From Xenorhabdus thuongxuanensis (GTDB taxonomy: Bacteria > Pseudomonadota > Gammaproteobacteria > Enterobacterales > Enterobacteriaceae): 38,868 bases of DNA. The notes below the pieces were generated by a model that saw only the letters and a list, made by a program, of their open reading frames with translations, did not search any database and was not told the origin of the DNA. The stretch's first letter is position 1. Every line of letters begins with the position of its first letter. This document shows, piece after piece, positions 25,118 to 34,235 of the stretch. A program made the translations under genes and the position numbers. The DNA is taken from the NCBI RefSeq assembly GCF_001908095.1, contig NZ_MKGR01000005.1:145539-184406 (forward strand), given 5' to 3'.

Positions 25118-25306
25118 GATTTTGTCTAAAAAAACTTCAAAATCCTGTCTTTATCTAATAACGAATTATTTTACTTTGCATAACAACTTATTTACTATTG
25201 CTTATTCTGTAATATAAGCAATCGATTGTATTGCCGTTACTGTTTTTTTTGTTATTTTGGTGGAATCGATATGCATTATGAAAGTAAGTACAACTAGGGC
25301 GGGTAA

Positions 25307-26548
25307 ATGGTTAAGGTATCTTTAGGAAAGGACAAAATTAAATTTCTGCTGTTGGAAGGCGTTCACCAAAGCGCAGTAGATAGCCTGAAAGCGGCAGGGT
25401 ACAGCAATATTGAATATCACAAAGGGGCATTAGAACCTGAAGAATTAAAAGAAGCGATTCGTGATGCTCGGTTTGTCGGGATTCGTTCCCGTACCCAATT
25501 GACAGAAGAGATTTTCGCCGCAGCGGAAAAGCTGGTTGCAGTTGGGTGTTTTTGTATTGGTACTAACCAGGTTGACCTGAAAGCCGCAGCAAAGCGTGGT
25601 ATTCCGGTATTTAATGCCCCCTTTTCTAATACTCGCTCGGTAGCTGAAATGGTATTAGGTGAGCTTCTGTTGCTATTGCGCCGTATTCCTGAGGCGAATG
25701 CAAAAGCCCACAATGGGATATGGGATAAGCAGGCAAAAGGTTGCTACGAAGCACGTGGAAAAAAATTAGGTATTATCGGTTACGGGCATATTGGTACACA
25801 GCTTGGCATTTTGGCTGAAAATATTGGTTTGAATGTTTATTTTTATGATATTGAAAATAAATTACCATTAGGTAATGCACAGCAAGTTCATCATTTGTCT
25901 GAATTGTTGAATATGAGCGATGTTGTGAGCCTGCATGTTCCTGAAACAGCTTCAACCAAAAATATGATTGGCGCAGCAGAACTGGAATTGATGAAACCAG
26001 GCTCGATTTTGATCAATGCATCACGTGGTACTGTAGTCGATATTGATGCACTCAGCATGGCATTGGAAACAAGGCATCTCTCTGGCGCCGCGATTGACGT
26101 CTTTCCTCATGAACCCGCAACAAACAATGATCCTTTCATTTCACCATTAAGCCAGTTTGATAACGTACTGCTGACGCCCCATATTGGGGGATCGACGCAA
26201 GAAGCCCAGCAAAATATCGGTTACGAAGTTTCAGGTAAACTGGTCAAATATTCTGACAATGGTTCTACATTATCAGCGGTCAATTTCCCTGAAGTATCGC
26301 TCCCTGTGCATGCCAAAGATACTAACCGCTTACTGCATATCCATGAAAATCGCCCAGGTATCTTGACCAGCATTAACCAAGTGTTCACTGAGCAAGAAAT
26401 CAATATTGATGCCCAATATTTGCGGACTGATAGTAACATTGGTTATGTTGTGATTGATATCACGACGCAGAGTTCAGACCAAGCTGAACTAGTCTTGCAG
26501 AAACTGAGATCTTTGCCAGGCACGATCCGTTCTCGCTTGCTTTACTAA
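25307..26548 (+). CDS. serA: D-3-phosphoglycerate dehydrogenase SerA
   Basis: First step of serine synthesis, oxidising 3-phosphoglycerate with NAD. It is 413 residues (E. coli 410). NAD-binding GYGHIG is at 158-163 and the catalytic set is R240, E269 and H292. A C-terminal ACT domain (about 335-413; HIHENRPGILTSIN) gives feedback inhibition by serine. GGGCGGG precedes the ATG. Serine made here feeds glycine and one-carbon units, the substrates of the gcvTHP genes at 33-37.6 kb. It converges on fau across a hairpin. Confidence 0.97.
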   Translation: MVKVSLGKDKIKFLLLEGVHQSAVDSLKAAGYSNIEYHKGALEPEELKEAIRDARFVGIRSRTQLTEEIFAAAEKLVAVGCFCIGTNQVDLKAAAKRGIPVFNAPFSNTRSVAEMVLGELLLLLRRIPEANAKAHNGIWDKQAKGCYEARGKKLGIIGYGHIGTQLGILAENIGLNVYFYDIENKLPLGNAQQVHHLSELLNMSDVVSLHVPETASTKNMIGAAELELMKPGSILINASRGTVVDIDALSMALETRHLSGAAIDVFPHEPATNNDPFISPLSQFDNVLLTPHIGGSTQEAQQNIGYEVSGKLVKYSDNGSTLSAVNFPEVSLPVHAKDTNRLLHIHENRPGILTSINQVFTEQEINIDAQYLRTDSNIGYVVIDITTQSSDQAELVLQKLRSLPGTIRSRLLY

Positions 26549-26599
26549 GATATAATGGTTGGTTAAAAGGTCATTATTGATTAAGACGAAACGCATTAA

Positions 26600-26632
26600 A
26601 AATAAGGGGCTATTGAAGGCACAATAGTCCCT
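26600..26632 (-). terminator. Terminator of fau, between convergent serA and fau
   Basis: AGGGGCTATTG (26605-26615) pairs with CAATAGTCCCT (26622-26632), one G-T wobble and a 6-base loop. Read on the minus strand, the stem is followed by TATTTTTAA, so it suits fau. On the plus strand there is no T-tract for serA. Confidence 0.7.
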
Positions 26633-26658
26633 GTTAACTCACTGAGTAGAATATTAAT

Positions 26659-27255
26659 TCATATCCATTGCCATACTTTTTCTGGTGTAATGATCTTTGG
26701 CAGAGGAATATCCCAACTCTCACTAGGTAGTTTCTCGACTAACTGCAAATTATGAGCTAATCCAATCGGATAAAAATTCTGTTGTTGCCATTTCGCGAGA
26801 ATTCTATCGTAGAAACCGCCGCCCATCCCCAGGCGTTGCCCTGTACAATCGAAAGCGACCAGAGGAATAAACATGACATCAAGTTCGGAGATAGGTAAAA
26901 CCCGCCTGACATCCAATTGAGGCTCTTCGATATTAAAGCGGTTACGAATAAGAGGCGTGTCGGCACAATAACGGAGAAACAGCAGGTGATTCCGGCTAAA
27001 AGGATGCAATATTGGCAAGTAGACCTGTTTGTTTTGCCGCCAAAATTGTTGAATTAGCGGACGTGTATCTAATTCCCCATCAAAGGAGAGGTAGAGGGCA
27101 ATTTTATCAGCTTGCTGGATCTTAGGGTGAGCTATAGCCTGTTTAACTGCTTGCTGGGCAAATTGCGATTGTTGTTCAGGGGATAGATTTTGGCGTAATT
27201 GCCGAATTTTTTTTCTAATGGATTGGCGCAGAGAAAGAGAAGAATCTGATTGCAT
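26659..27255 (-). CDS. fau: 5-formyltetrahydrofolate cyclo-ligase
   Basis: The 198-residue enzyme (also called YgfA) converts 5-formyl-THF to 5,10-methenyl-THF with ATP, returning this storage form to the active one-carbon pool. The family motifs are a basic N-terminus (RQSIRKKIRQLRQNLS), YLSFDGELDTRPLI, and the glycine-rich RLGMGGGFYDR near residue 140. As in E. coli it lies downstream of the 6S RNA gene ssrS and is probably co-transcribed with it. A terminator on its strand follows the stop. Confidence 0.94.
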   Translation of the reverse strand: MQSDSSLSLRQSIRKKIRQLRQNLSPEQQSQFAQQAVKQAIAHPKIQQADKIALYLSFDGELDTRPLIQQFWRQNKQVYLPILHPFSRNHLLFLRYCADTPLIRNRFNIEEPQLDVRRVLPISELDVMFIPLVAFDCTGQRLGMGGGFYDRILAKWQQQNFYPIGLAHNLQLVEKLPSESWDIPLPKIITPEKVWQWI

Positions 27256-27308
27256 GATACCTGCCTGTTAATTAACGCAGAAAAGGATACAAAACAGATA
27301 AAAAATGG

Positions 27309-27494
27309 GAGGTTCTCCAAGATGCCGTTACAGGTGGTAACCCTTGAACCCTTGGTTCAAGGTGAACGCAGCGTCGTTGCTATTAGGCTTCTTGGTCTGG
27401 CCAAGCATGCTCACAAGAAACGTAGCACCACATTCTATAGAGATGAAATATCGGCTCAGGGGACTTCCCTGCTCACGAACACCTCAGAGAAAAT
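27309..27494 (-). ncRNA. ssrS: 6S RNA
   Basis: The minus strand closely follows E. coli 6S RNA: 5' ATTTTCTCTGAGGTGTTCG, then AGTCCCCTGAGCCGATATTT, GAATGTGGTGC, GTGAGCATGCT, CACCTTGAACCAAGGGTTC and 3' GGCATCTTGGAGAACC. The ends pair to make the closing stem, and the central bubble lies in between. The length (about 186 nt, ends approximate) matches the E. coli RNA (about 184). It sits between zapA and fau, the conserved place. 6S RNA binds sigma-70 RNA polymerase and down-regulates it in stationary phase. Confidence 0.95.
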
Positions 27495-27504
27495 TTTTTT
27501 GCCG

Positions 27505-27533
27505 CTTAAATCACTTAAATAGGCTCTAAGCAA
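27505..27533 (-). promoter_or_regulatory. Likely ssrS promoter
   Basis: On the minus strand a -35-like TTGCTT (27528-27533) is followed after 17 bp by TTTAAG (27505-27510) and then a GC-rich CGGC stretch. This would start transcription a few bases upstream of the mature 6S 5' end, which fits the E. coli precursor that is trimmed. Confidence 0.4.
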
Positions 27534-27642
27534 CGCTATGAAGCCTATTGTATGGAACTGAACGAAGAAAGCAACTGCTTATATTAATCTATAGTGATTA
27601 CTGCCTGATTTATCAACAAGATTGAGTTGAAGGGTAGGATTA

Positions 27643-27948
27643 TCAAGTAACTTTACCTTGCTCTAACAGTGCCTTTTCAATGGATTGCTGGAGCATTTTT
27701 ATTTTTTGTTCCATATTGTAAGCATAATCACGGGTTTTCATCTTCTCCTGTGCCAACTCGTGACAGACATTCAGTGCCACAATAAAAACCAGTTGCTCAG
27801 TGTTAGTGACTCTGGTGCGTTCTTTAAGGTTATGCAAACGCTGATCAAGTTCCACAGCAGCAGCTTGCAATGCTTCAATCTGCTCTGTTGGACAATTGAC
27901 ACGTAATGACCGCCCAAAAATCTGAATATCTACTGGTTGTGCAGACAT
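27643..27948 (-). CDS. zapA: Cell division protein ZapA
   Basis: The 101-residue protein (E. coli 109; the C-terminal tail is shorter here) has an N-terminal globular domain ([20 protein letters not shown]) and a C-terminal coiled coil (about 70-100). It binds and bundles FtsZ filaments at midcell. [20 protein letters not shown] is almost unchanged from E. coli. AGGAAGG precedes the ATG. It lies upstream of ssrS and is divergent from ygfB. Confidence 0.95.
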   Translation of the reverse strand: MSAQPVDIQIFGRSLRVNCPTEQIEALQAAAVELDQRLHNLKERTRVTNTEQLVFIVALNVCHELAQEKMKTRDYAYNMEQKIKMLQQSIEKALLEQGKVT

Positions 27949-27994
27949 GACACCTTCCTGATTTATTATTGTGCCGATACCTTGATGTTGATAT

Positions 27995-28058
27995 ATATCC
28001 CTTATCTCTCAAATTGTAGCTTTGCTGGCAGAGCTGTAATTTGAAATCTATTGGGCAT
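27995..28058. repeat. Short ERIC-type palindromic repeat between zapA and ygfB
   Basis: TCAAATTGTAGCT (28009-28021) pairs fully with AGCTGTAATTTGA (28031-28043), two G-T wobbles included. The flanks ATATCCCTTATCTC and AATCTATTGGGCATA match the ends of the copies at 7630 and 34689. It has no room for an ERIC core and is probably an internally deleted copy. Confidence 0.6.
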
Positions 28059-28212
28059 AGAGTAAATTATGGTATAAAACAAGGCCGACACCAATCATTA
28101 CCGTACAATACCAAAAGCCTCCTTCCTTATATCGGTGTGTGCTGTCTGGTATAGCGACTCCCCTTGATGGTAGCATAGCATAAACTTATATCGCCAACGA
28201 TGATCAATATAC

Positions 28213-28800
28213 ATGTCTATACAAAACTCATTACCTAATTATCAATCATTTGATGAAATTTTGCATCAACAGTCCGTTGCCCTGACAGCAGCAGAAATGC
28301 ATGGCTTAATCAGTGGGTTACTATGTAATGGAAATCATGGTGGTAATCACGATAGTAGTTGGCAAACATTGGTGCATGATCTTGCGAATGATGGTCTGGC
28401 ATTTTCTCAGGTTTTGGCTCTACCGCTTAGGGAATTATACGAAACGACATTTGAATTGCTGGATGACAGTAATTTCGCGTTCCATCTGTTGCTGCCTGAT
28501 GAAGATGCGGGGATTTTTGAATGCGCAGATGCGTTGGCGGGATGGGTGAACCACTTTCTGCTCGGATTGGGAGTAGCCAATCCTAAATTGATAGAAAAGC
28601 CAGAAATTCAAGAAATTATCACCGACTTACGTAACATCGGCATGTTGGGCTATGATGAAGACGAAGATCAGGAAGAACTCTCTCAAGCCCTTGAAGAAGT
28701 GCTGGAATATGTCCGTGTTGCGGTTCAACTCTGCTATATCGCATTAGCAACACCTAAAACCGCAGGCAGTGCAAAAAATGAAAAACCAACATTGCACTGA
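28213..28800 (+). CDS. ygfB: UPF0149 family protein YgfB
   Basis: The 195-residue acidic protein matches E. coli YgfB (about 192 aa) at both ends and at [46 protein letters not shown] and the C-terminal KPTLH. Its function in enterobacteria is not established; in Pseudomonas a YgfB homologue affects ampDh3 expression. There is no clear ribosome site before ATG 28213. In E. coli it heads the operon ygfB-pepP-ubiH-ubiI; here an ERIC element separates it from pepP. Confidence 0.93.
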   Translation: MSIQNSLPNYQSFDEILHQQSVALTAAEMHGLISGLLCNGNHGGNHDSSWQTLVHDLANDGLAFSQVLALPLRELYETTFELLDDSNFAFHLLLPDEDAGIFECADALAGWVNHFLLGLGVANPKLIEKPEIQEIITDLRNIGMLGYDEDEDQEELSQALEEVLEYVRVAVQLCYIALATPKTAGSAKNEKPTLH

Positions 28801-28812
28801 TTGGCAGTCTTC

Positions 28813-28931
28813 ACCCAATAAATTTCAGGTTGCAGTGTAATGGCAAGGAAATTAATTCTCAGGAGCATGGCTTATGTCACTGGGAGAGTGGGCACGACCA
28901 TCAGGCAGCAACCTGGGAAATAAGGGGTATA
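28813..28931. repeat. ERIC element between ygfB and pepP
   Basis: The 119-bp palindromic element has ends ACCCAATAAATTTC and GAAATAAGGGGTAT, next-inner arms CAGGTTGCAG and GCAACCTG, and a core CTCAGGAGCAT...TATGTCACTGGGAG. The core follows the ERIC consensus CCCAGGAGCTTACATAAGTA / GTGACTGGG with a small deletion. ERIC copies are usually about 126 bp and transcribed. This one lies 12 bp after the ygfB stop and about 20 bp before the pepP ribosome site. Confidence 0.8.
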
Positions 28932-28963
28932 CCTACTAATAATATGGAATTGCAGGAGAGGGT

Positions 28964-30280
28964 ATGACTAAACAAGAATATTTATCCCGTCGTCAGGCAT
29001 TATTGTCAAAAATGGTACCAGCCAGTGCGGCTATTATTTTTTCGGCTCCGCTTGCGACACGTAATTCAGATAGTGAATATCCCTACCGTCAGCACAGTGA
29101 TTTGCTGTATCTGACAGGGTTCAGTGAACCGGAAGCGGTTCTGATACTGATCAAAAGCGACGAAACCCACAATCACAGTGTGTTGTTTAATCGTGTTCGC
29201 GATTTGACTGCGGAAATTTGGTTTGGTCGTCGTCTTGGACAAGAAGCTGCATTGGAAAAGTTGGGAGTGGATCGTGCCCTGCCATTCGATGATCTCAATG
29301 AACAACTCTATTTGTTGTTGAATGGCTTGGAAGTGGTTTATCACGCCCAAGGAGAATTTGAGTACGCTGATAACATCGTTTTTGGTGCCTTGGATAAATT
29401 GCGCAAAAACAGCCGCCGTAACTTCAAGGCGCCAACGGTCATGGCAGATTGGCGCCCGTGGCTGCATGAAATGCGTCTGTTTAAATCAGAAGCTGAATTA
29501 GAAATCATGCGTAAAGCTGGGGAAATCAGTGCTCAGGCGCATATCAGGGCGATGCAGGTTTGTCGCCCTGGCATGTTTGAATACCAGCTTGAAGCCGAAA
29601 TTCACTACGAATTTACCCGTCAGGGTGCGCGTTATCCTGCTTATAACACCATTATTGGCGCGGGAGAAAACGCATGTATCCTGCATTACACCGAAAATGA
29701 ACGTCGCATGAAAGATAGCGATTTAGTGTTAATCGATGCGGGGTGTGAATATAAAGGATACGCCGGCGATATCACACGGACATTCCCGGTAAATGGCAAG
29801 TTTACGCGTTCTCAACGTGAAATTTATGACATTGTGCTGGAAGCTATCAACCTTTCTTTGGAACTGTACAGACCAGGTATCAGCATAAGCGAGGTCACGG
29901 GACAGGTTGTACGTGTCATGGTGAAGGGATTGGTAAGATTGGGAATTATGCATGGTGAAGTCGAACAATTGATCGAAACCAATGCTTATCGTCAATTTTT
30001 CATGCATGGTTTGAGTCATTGGTTGGGGCTGGATGTGCATGATGTAGGTGATTACGGCGTTGATCGCGATCGAATTCTGGAACCTGGTATGGTGCTAACT
30101 GTAGAGCCAGGGATTTACATTGCACCAGATGCAGATGTCCCGCCGGAATACCGTGGTATCGGTATCCGTATTGAAGATGATATTGTGATAACGGAAACAG
30201 GAAATGAAAACCTGACTGAGCTTGTCGTGAAAGATCCAGATGAAATAGAAGCTCTGATGGCACAGGCAAAGCACAATTAA
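28964..30280 (+). CDS. pepP: Xaa-Pro aminopeptidase PepP
   Basis: Aminopeptidase P releases N-terminal residues next to proline. It is 438 residues (E. coli 441). It has an N-terminal creatinase-like domain (about 5-165) and a C-terminal pita-bread domain. The dinuclear manganese ligands are D258, D269, H352, E381 and E404, two positions below E. coli numbering throughout. AGGAGAGGG precedes the ATG. ubiH follows after 24 bp, as in E. coli. Confidence 0.96.
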   Translation: MTKQEYLSRRQALLSKMVPASAAIIFSAPLATRNSDSEYPYRQHSDLLYLTGFSEPEAVLILIKSDETHNHSVLFNRVRDLTAEIWFGRRLGQEAALEKLGVDRALPFDDLNEQLYLLLNGLEVVYHAQGEFEYADNIVFGALDKLRKNSRRNFKAPTVMADWRPWLHEMRLFKSEAELEIMRKAGEISAQAHIRAMQVCRPGMFEYQLEAEIHYEFTRQGARYPAYNTIIGAGENACILHYTENERRMKDSDLVLIDAGCEYKGYAGDITRTFPVNGKFTRSQREIYDIVLEAINLSLELYRPGISISEVTGQVVRVMVKGLVRLGIMHGEVEQLIETNAYRQFFMHGLSHWLGLDVHDVGDYGVDRDRILEPGMVLTVEPGIYIAPDADVPPEYRGIGIRIEDDIVITETGNENLTELVVKDPDEIEALMAQAKHN

Positions 30281-30304
30281 GGTTAAAGTAATCAGGAAGT
30301 TATA

Positions 30305-31495
30305 ATGAACGTGATTATTGTGGGCGGAGGAATGACGGGAGCGACATTAGCTCTGGCTATTGCCTCGCTGAGTCGGGGGCAATTACAAGTCTCCTTGATT
30401 GAAGCAGCAGAACCTACCAAGGAACATCCTGGTTTTGATGCGAGGGCTATTGCCTTGGCTTATGGTACATGTCAGCGCTTGCATCAGATTGGTATTTGGC
30501 CTGCATTGCAACATTGTGTTACCCCAATAACTCACGTTCATGTCAGCGACCGCGGTAATAGCGGTTTCGTCAATATCCGCGCCAGTGACTATGATATTTC
30601 GGCATTGGGTAATGTAATTGAATTGCATGATGCTGGAATTCATCTTTTTGATTTATTAAAACAATCTTCAAATATTAAACTTTACTGTCCGGCTAAAGTG
30701 AGTTCCGTTGAACGTTTAGAAAGTTCTGTGGTGGTTTCGCTGAATAATGGCGAAAAACTGACAGGAGAACTGTTGGTCGCGGCGGATGGTAGCCACTCTG
30801 CGATAGCTCAGGCGTGCAATATACCGTTCCAACAGCGATCTTATGGGCAGACAGCCATTATTGCCAATGTGCTGACTTCTGAACATCCTCAAGGAAGGGC
30901 ATTCGAGCGTTTTACCAAACATGGCCCATTAGCGCTGTTACCTATGTCTGAAGGGCGTAGTTCACTGGTATGGTGTCACCCACTGGAAAAACAGTCAGAA
31001 ATCAATAACTGGAGCCAGCATGAATTTCTCCAACAGCTACAAAAAGCATTTGGTTGGCGTTTGGGGAAAATGCTGGAAACCGGTCAACGACATAGTTATC
31101 CCTTAGCATTATCGACAGCCAGCAGGCAAATTAGCCACCGTTTAGCACTGGTAGGTAATGCTTCCCAAACCTTGCATCCGATTGCTGGGCAGGGCTTTAA
31201 TTTAGGGATGCGCGATGTGATGACTTTGGCACAAATCATTTCAGCAGCGGCCACTTCTGGGCAGGATATTGGCTCCTATAAAGTCCTGGCACAGTATCAG
31301 CAACAGCGTCAGGCCGATCGTGAAACCACCATTGGGATCACGGATGGATTGGTCAGGTTATTTGCCAATGACTACTTACCGTTAAAAATTGGGCGTAATC
31401 TTGGCTTGATGACAATGGAAAGGTTATCCCCAATGCGGGATCTCTTTGCCCGTCAGACATTAGGTTGGGTTGCACAGTCACCATTGGCAGATTAA
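30305..31495 (+). CDS. ubiH: 2-octaprenyl-6-methoxyphenol hydroxylase UbiH
   Basis: FAD-dependent monooxygenase that hydroxylates C1 of the ring during aerobic ubiquinone synthesis. It is 396 residues (E. coli 392). The N-terminal FAD-binding GGGMTGA is at 7-13, the DG motif VAADGSHSAIA at about 158-168, and the second FAD motif is LVGNASQTLHPIAGQGFNLG at about 280. The GNA.QTLHP form, where relatives have GDA.HT.HP, is typical of UbiH. AGGAAG precedes the ATG. It lies between pepP and the paralogous ubiI in one operon. Confidence 0.95.
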   Translation: MNVIIVGGGMTGATLALAIASLSRGQLQVSLIEAAEPTKEHPGFDARAIALAYGTCQRLHQIGIWPALQHCVTPITHVHVSDRGNSGFVNIRASDYDISALGNVIELHDAGIHLFDLLKQSSNIKLYCPAKVSSVERLESSVVVSLNNGEKLTGELLVAADGSHSAIAQACNIPFQQRSYGQTAIIANVLTSEHPQGRAFERFTKHGPLALLPMSEGRSSLVWCHPLEKQSEINNWSQHEFLQQLQKAFGWRLGKMLETGQRHSYPLALSTASRQISHRLALVGNASQTLHPIAGQGFNLGMRDVMTLAQIISAAATSGQDIGSYKVLAQYQQQRQADRETTIGITDGLVRLFANDYLPLKIGRNLGLMTMERLSPMRDLFARQTLGWVAQSPLAD

Positions 31496-31508
31496 GAGGA
31501 AAGAAAGA

Positions 31509-32741
31509 ATGCAATCATTTGATGTGGTGATCGCAGGGGGCGGAATGGTTGGCCTTGCGCTGGCCTGTGGTTTGCAAGGTAGTGGTTTGCGCATCGCGAT
31601 TGTAGAAGAGCACCCACCGACAAAACCATTTGATGCCAATGATGAATATGCGTTGCGTGTTTCGGCCATCAATGCAGCTAGTGAACGATTACTCACCCAT
31701 CTTGGTGTCTGGCAAGATATTCTTGCAATGCGAGCGAGCCCTTATCAGGGAATGGAAGTTTGGGATCAGGACAGTTTCGGGCGTATTCAGTTTAATGCGG
31801 TGGAAAATGGCCTGACACACCTGGGCCATATCATCGAAAACTGTGTGATCCGGCAAGCACTCTGGCAACGCGCGGAAAATTTGCCAGATGTGATGATCTT
31901 TACTCCATCTTCTCTCAAGAATGTTGCCTGGGGAGAAAACGAAGCTTTCATCACTTTATCTGATGGAAGAATGTTGACTTCACGCTTAGTTGTTGGTGCA
32001 GACGGTGCCCACTCTTGGCTGCGTCAACATGCAGATATTCCTCTGACTTTCTGGGATTATGAACATCATGCATTAGTAGCGACAATTCGTACTGAAAAGT
32101 CTCATGAAGGTGTTGCGCGTCAGGTTTTCCACGGTGATGGGATACTGGCTTTCCTGCCCCTGCCTGATCCTCACTTATGTTCAATTGTGTGGTCACTACC
32201 GGCTGAATCTGCGCAACAGCGCAAATCTATGGAACCCGCGTTGTTCAATCGGCAACTAAGCGCGACATTTGATATGCGTCTTGGTCAATGTGAACTGATC
32301 AGTGATCGACAAACCATTCCATTGACGGGGCGTTATGCCCGCAATTTTGCCGCTCATCGATTGGCACTCTTGGGCGATGCAGCACACACTATCCACCCAC
32401 TGGCTGGTCAGGGTGTTAATCTCGGATTTATGGATGTGGCAGAACTAATAGGTGAATTGAGCCGCTTAAACCAGCAAGGAAAAGACATCGGCCAGTATCT
32501 CTATTTAGGGCGTTATGAGCGTCGTCGTAAACACAGTGCGGCGGTCATGCTTGCAGGTATGCAGGGTTTTCGTCAGCTATTTGATGGCAATAACCCAGCT
32601 AAAAAATTATTGCGCGGTATTGGGTTAACCTTGGTTGAGCACTCACCGGCAATGAAGCCGCAATTGCTTCGTTATGCAATGGGGCTCAATGACCTTCCTG
32701 ATTGGCTGATCTCTCAAACCTCTTCGGTTGAAAAAATCTAA
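31509..32741 (+). CDS. ubiI: 2-octaprenylphenol hydroxylase UbiI (VisC)
   Basis: FAD monooxygenase that hydroxylates C5 of the ubiquinone ring precursor. It is 410 residues (E. coli 400). The FAD motif AGGGMVGLALACGLQGSG is near residue 8, VVGADGAHSWLRQHADIP at about 160, and LLGDAAHTIHPLAGQGVNLG at about 288. ATG 31509 (MQSFDVVIAGGG) is chosen over an upstream in-frame ATG at 31470 that would overlap ubiH; it matches E. coli and has GAGGAAAG upstream. The 13-bp gap from ubiH and the terminator at 32778 mark it as the end of the operon. Confidence 0.95.
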   Translation: MQSFDVVIAGGGMVGLALACGLQGSGLRIAIVEEHPPTKPFDANDEYALRVSAINAASERLLTHLGVWQDILAMRASPYQGMEVWDQDSFGRIQFNAVENGLTHLGHIIENCVIRQALWQRAENLPDVMIFTPSSLKNVAWGENEAFITLSDGRMLTSRLVVGADGAHSWLRQHADIPLTFWDYEHHALVATIRTEKSHEGVARQVFHGDGILAFLPLPDPHLCSIVWSLPAESAQQRKSMEPALFNRQLSATFDMRLGQCELISDRQTIPLTGRYARNFAAHRLALLGDAAHTIHPLAGQGVNLGFMDVAELIGELSRLNQQGKDIGQYLYLGRYERRRKHSAAVMLAGMQGFRQLFDGNNPAKKLLRGIGLTLVEHSPAMKPQLLRYAMGLNDLPDWLISQTSSVEKI

Positions 32742-32777
32742 TTCAGCCCGTGAATTAGAATTAGTTTTTCTCATATT

Positions 32778-32824
32778 AGGCTAAAGTGTGTTAAGTCGAT
32801 TTACTTCATACTTTAGCCTTTTTT
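32778..32824 (+). terminator. Intrinsic terminator of the pepP-ubiH-ubiI operon
   Basis: AGGCTAAAGT (32778-32787) pairs with ACTTTAGCCT (32810-32819), extended inward by three pairs including a wobble. A T-tract follows. Confidence 0.85.
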
Positions 32825-32930
32825 CAATCTAAAAATATTGTTTTTTGTCATTTGTTAAAAATTTTGAGTATTTTTGTGTAATAAATCAGACAAAAATTCT
32901 GCATGACAATAAAGGTTTTTGGGGATTGTC

Positions 32931-32943
32931 GCTGCAATGCAGC
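32931..32943. promoter_or_regulatory. Palindrome upstream of gcvT
   Basis: GCTGCAATGCAGC is a perfect 6+1+6 palindrome about 170 bp before the gcvT ATG and is directly followed by TAATTTA. The overlap gives a CTAAT pentamer (32943-32947), the core reported for GcvA binding in E. coli. A single pentamer is weak evidence. Confidence 0.3.
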
Positions 32944-33009
32944 TAATTTATTTTATGGTTCATTTCCTGTTTCAGTGGTAACTTCTGATCCCAAGGTATC
33001 GTTTGCGTG

Positions 33010-33053
33010 ATTAACCGTTTCTTTGCTTCATGATCCAACACCTGCCGGTTAAT
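33010..33053. promoter_or_regulatory. Inverted repeat in the gcvT leader
   Basis: ATTAACCG (33010-33017) and CGGTTAAT (33046-33053) are exact inverted copies around a 28-base loop, about 60 bp before the gcvT start. It may form a leader hairpin. No glycine-riboswitch core is visible nearby. Confidence 0.35.
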
Positions 33054-33113
33054 GCGCCGTCTGTTTTTTCAGGTCACGAATGTTTTCATGTCAAGAATGT
33101 AAAGAGGGAAATA

Positions 33114-34211
33114 ATGTCAAAACACACCCCACTATATGATCAACATCTGGCATGCGGAGCACGCATGGTAGATTTTCATGGCTGGATGATGCCCCTGCAC
33201 TATGGTTCACAAATCGACGAGCATCATACAGTGCGTACTGATGCCGGTATGTTCGACGTTTCCCACATGACAATTGTGGATCTACACGGTACAGATTGTC
33301 GTGATTTTCTCCGTTATCTTCTGGCCAATGACATTGCCAAACTAACAGAGCAGGGCAAAGCACTGTATACCGCAATGTTAAATGCTTCCGCTGGCGTCAT
33401 TGATGACCTGATTGTTTATTTCTTCACTGATAATTTTTATCGCATGGTTGTGAATTCAGCGACCCGCGAGAAAGATTTGGCATGGATTAACCAACATGCT
33501 GAGGGATATGACGTTGAGATTACTGTGCGTGATGATTTAGCTCTGATTGCTGTTCAGGGACCAAACGCGCAAGCCAAAGTTCAATCACTGCTAAGCGATG
33601 AGCAGAAGCAGGCGATAACCGGCATTAAACCTTTCTTTGGCGTCCAGTCGGGAAATCTATTTATTGCAACGACGGGTTATACCGGTGAAGCAGGTTATGA
33701 AATTGCACTGCCTAAAGAACACGCGGCAGATTTCTGGCAGCAGTTGTTGGCTGTAGGGGTAAAACCCGCTGGATTGGGGGCGCGTGACACATTGCGTCTT
33801 GAAGCGGGCATGAACCTTTATGGTCAAGAAATGGATGAAACTATTTTACCGCTGGCCGCCAACATGGGCTGGACAATTGCCTGGAAACCGGAAGAGCGTC
33901 AGTTCATTGGCCGTGAAGCATTGGAAAGACAACGTGAAACGAATACTGAACAATTAGTTGGACTGGTCATGCGTGAAAAGGGGGTATTGCGTGGTGGTTT
34001 AACTGTCAGTTTCACTGATGGTTCCGGTGAAATGCGTTCTGGAGTAATTACCAGCGGAACATTCTCCCCAACCTTAGGATTTAGTATAGCCCTTGCACGT
34101 GTACCGCAAGGTATTGGTGAACAGGCGGTTGTCCAGATCCGTAATCGTGAAATTCCTGTTCAGGTTGTTAAACCTGGCTTTGTACGGATGGGCAAATCAC
34201 TTGTAGATTGA
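33114..34211 (+). CDS. gcvT: Glycine cleavage system T protein (aminomethyltransferase)
   Basis: Transfers the methylene group from the aminomethyl-lipoyl arm of GcvH to tetrahydrofolate, releasing ammonia. It is 365 residues (E. coli 364). [43 protein letters not shown] and the [13 protein letters not shown] and [20 protein letters not shown] segments are those of GcvT. ATG 33114 is preferred over an in-frame ATG at 33030 because AGAGGGA lies just upstream and [11 protein letters not shown] aligns with E. coli. It heads gcvT-gcvH-gcvP. Confidence 0.96.
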   Translation: MSKHTPLYDQHLACGARMVDFHGWMMPLHYGSQIDEHHTVRTDAGMFDVSHMTIVDLHGTDCRDFLRYLLANDIAKLTEQGKALYTAMLNASAGVIDDLIVYFFTDNFYRMVVNSATREKDLAWINQHAEGYDVEITVRDDLALIAVQGPNAQAKVQSLLSDEQKQAITGIKPFFGVQSGNLFIATTGYTGEAGYEIALPKEHAADFWQQLLAVGVKPAGLGARDTLRLEAGMNLYGQEMDETILPLAANMGWTIAWKPEERQFIGREALERQRETNTEQLVGLVMREKGVLRGGLTVSFTDGSGEMRSGVITSGTFSPTLGFSIALARVPQGIGEQAVVQIRNREIPVQVVKPGFVRMGKSLVD

Positions 34212-34235
34212 ACAAAAAACAAGGAGAAGGCAACG

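Noticed and set aside
27250-27522. 90-codon plus-strand frame between fau and zapA
   Set aside because: It is the complement of the 6S RNA gene; the minus strand matches ssrS throughout.
33030-33113. 28-residue N-terminal extension of GcvT
   Set aside because: AGAGGGA before ATG 33114 and alignment with the E. coli N-terminus support the shorter form.
32825-33113. Glycine riboswitch upstream of gcvT
   Set aside because: I looked for the tandem aptamer core and did not find it; enterobacteria use GcvA/GcvR instead.
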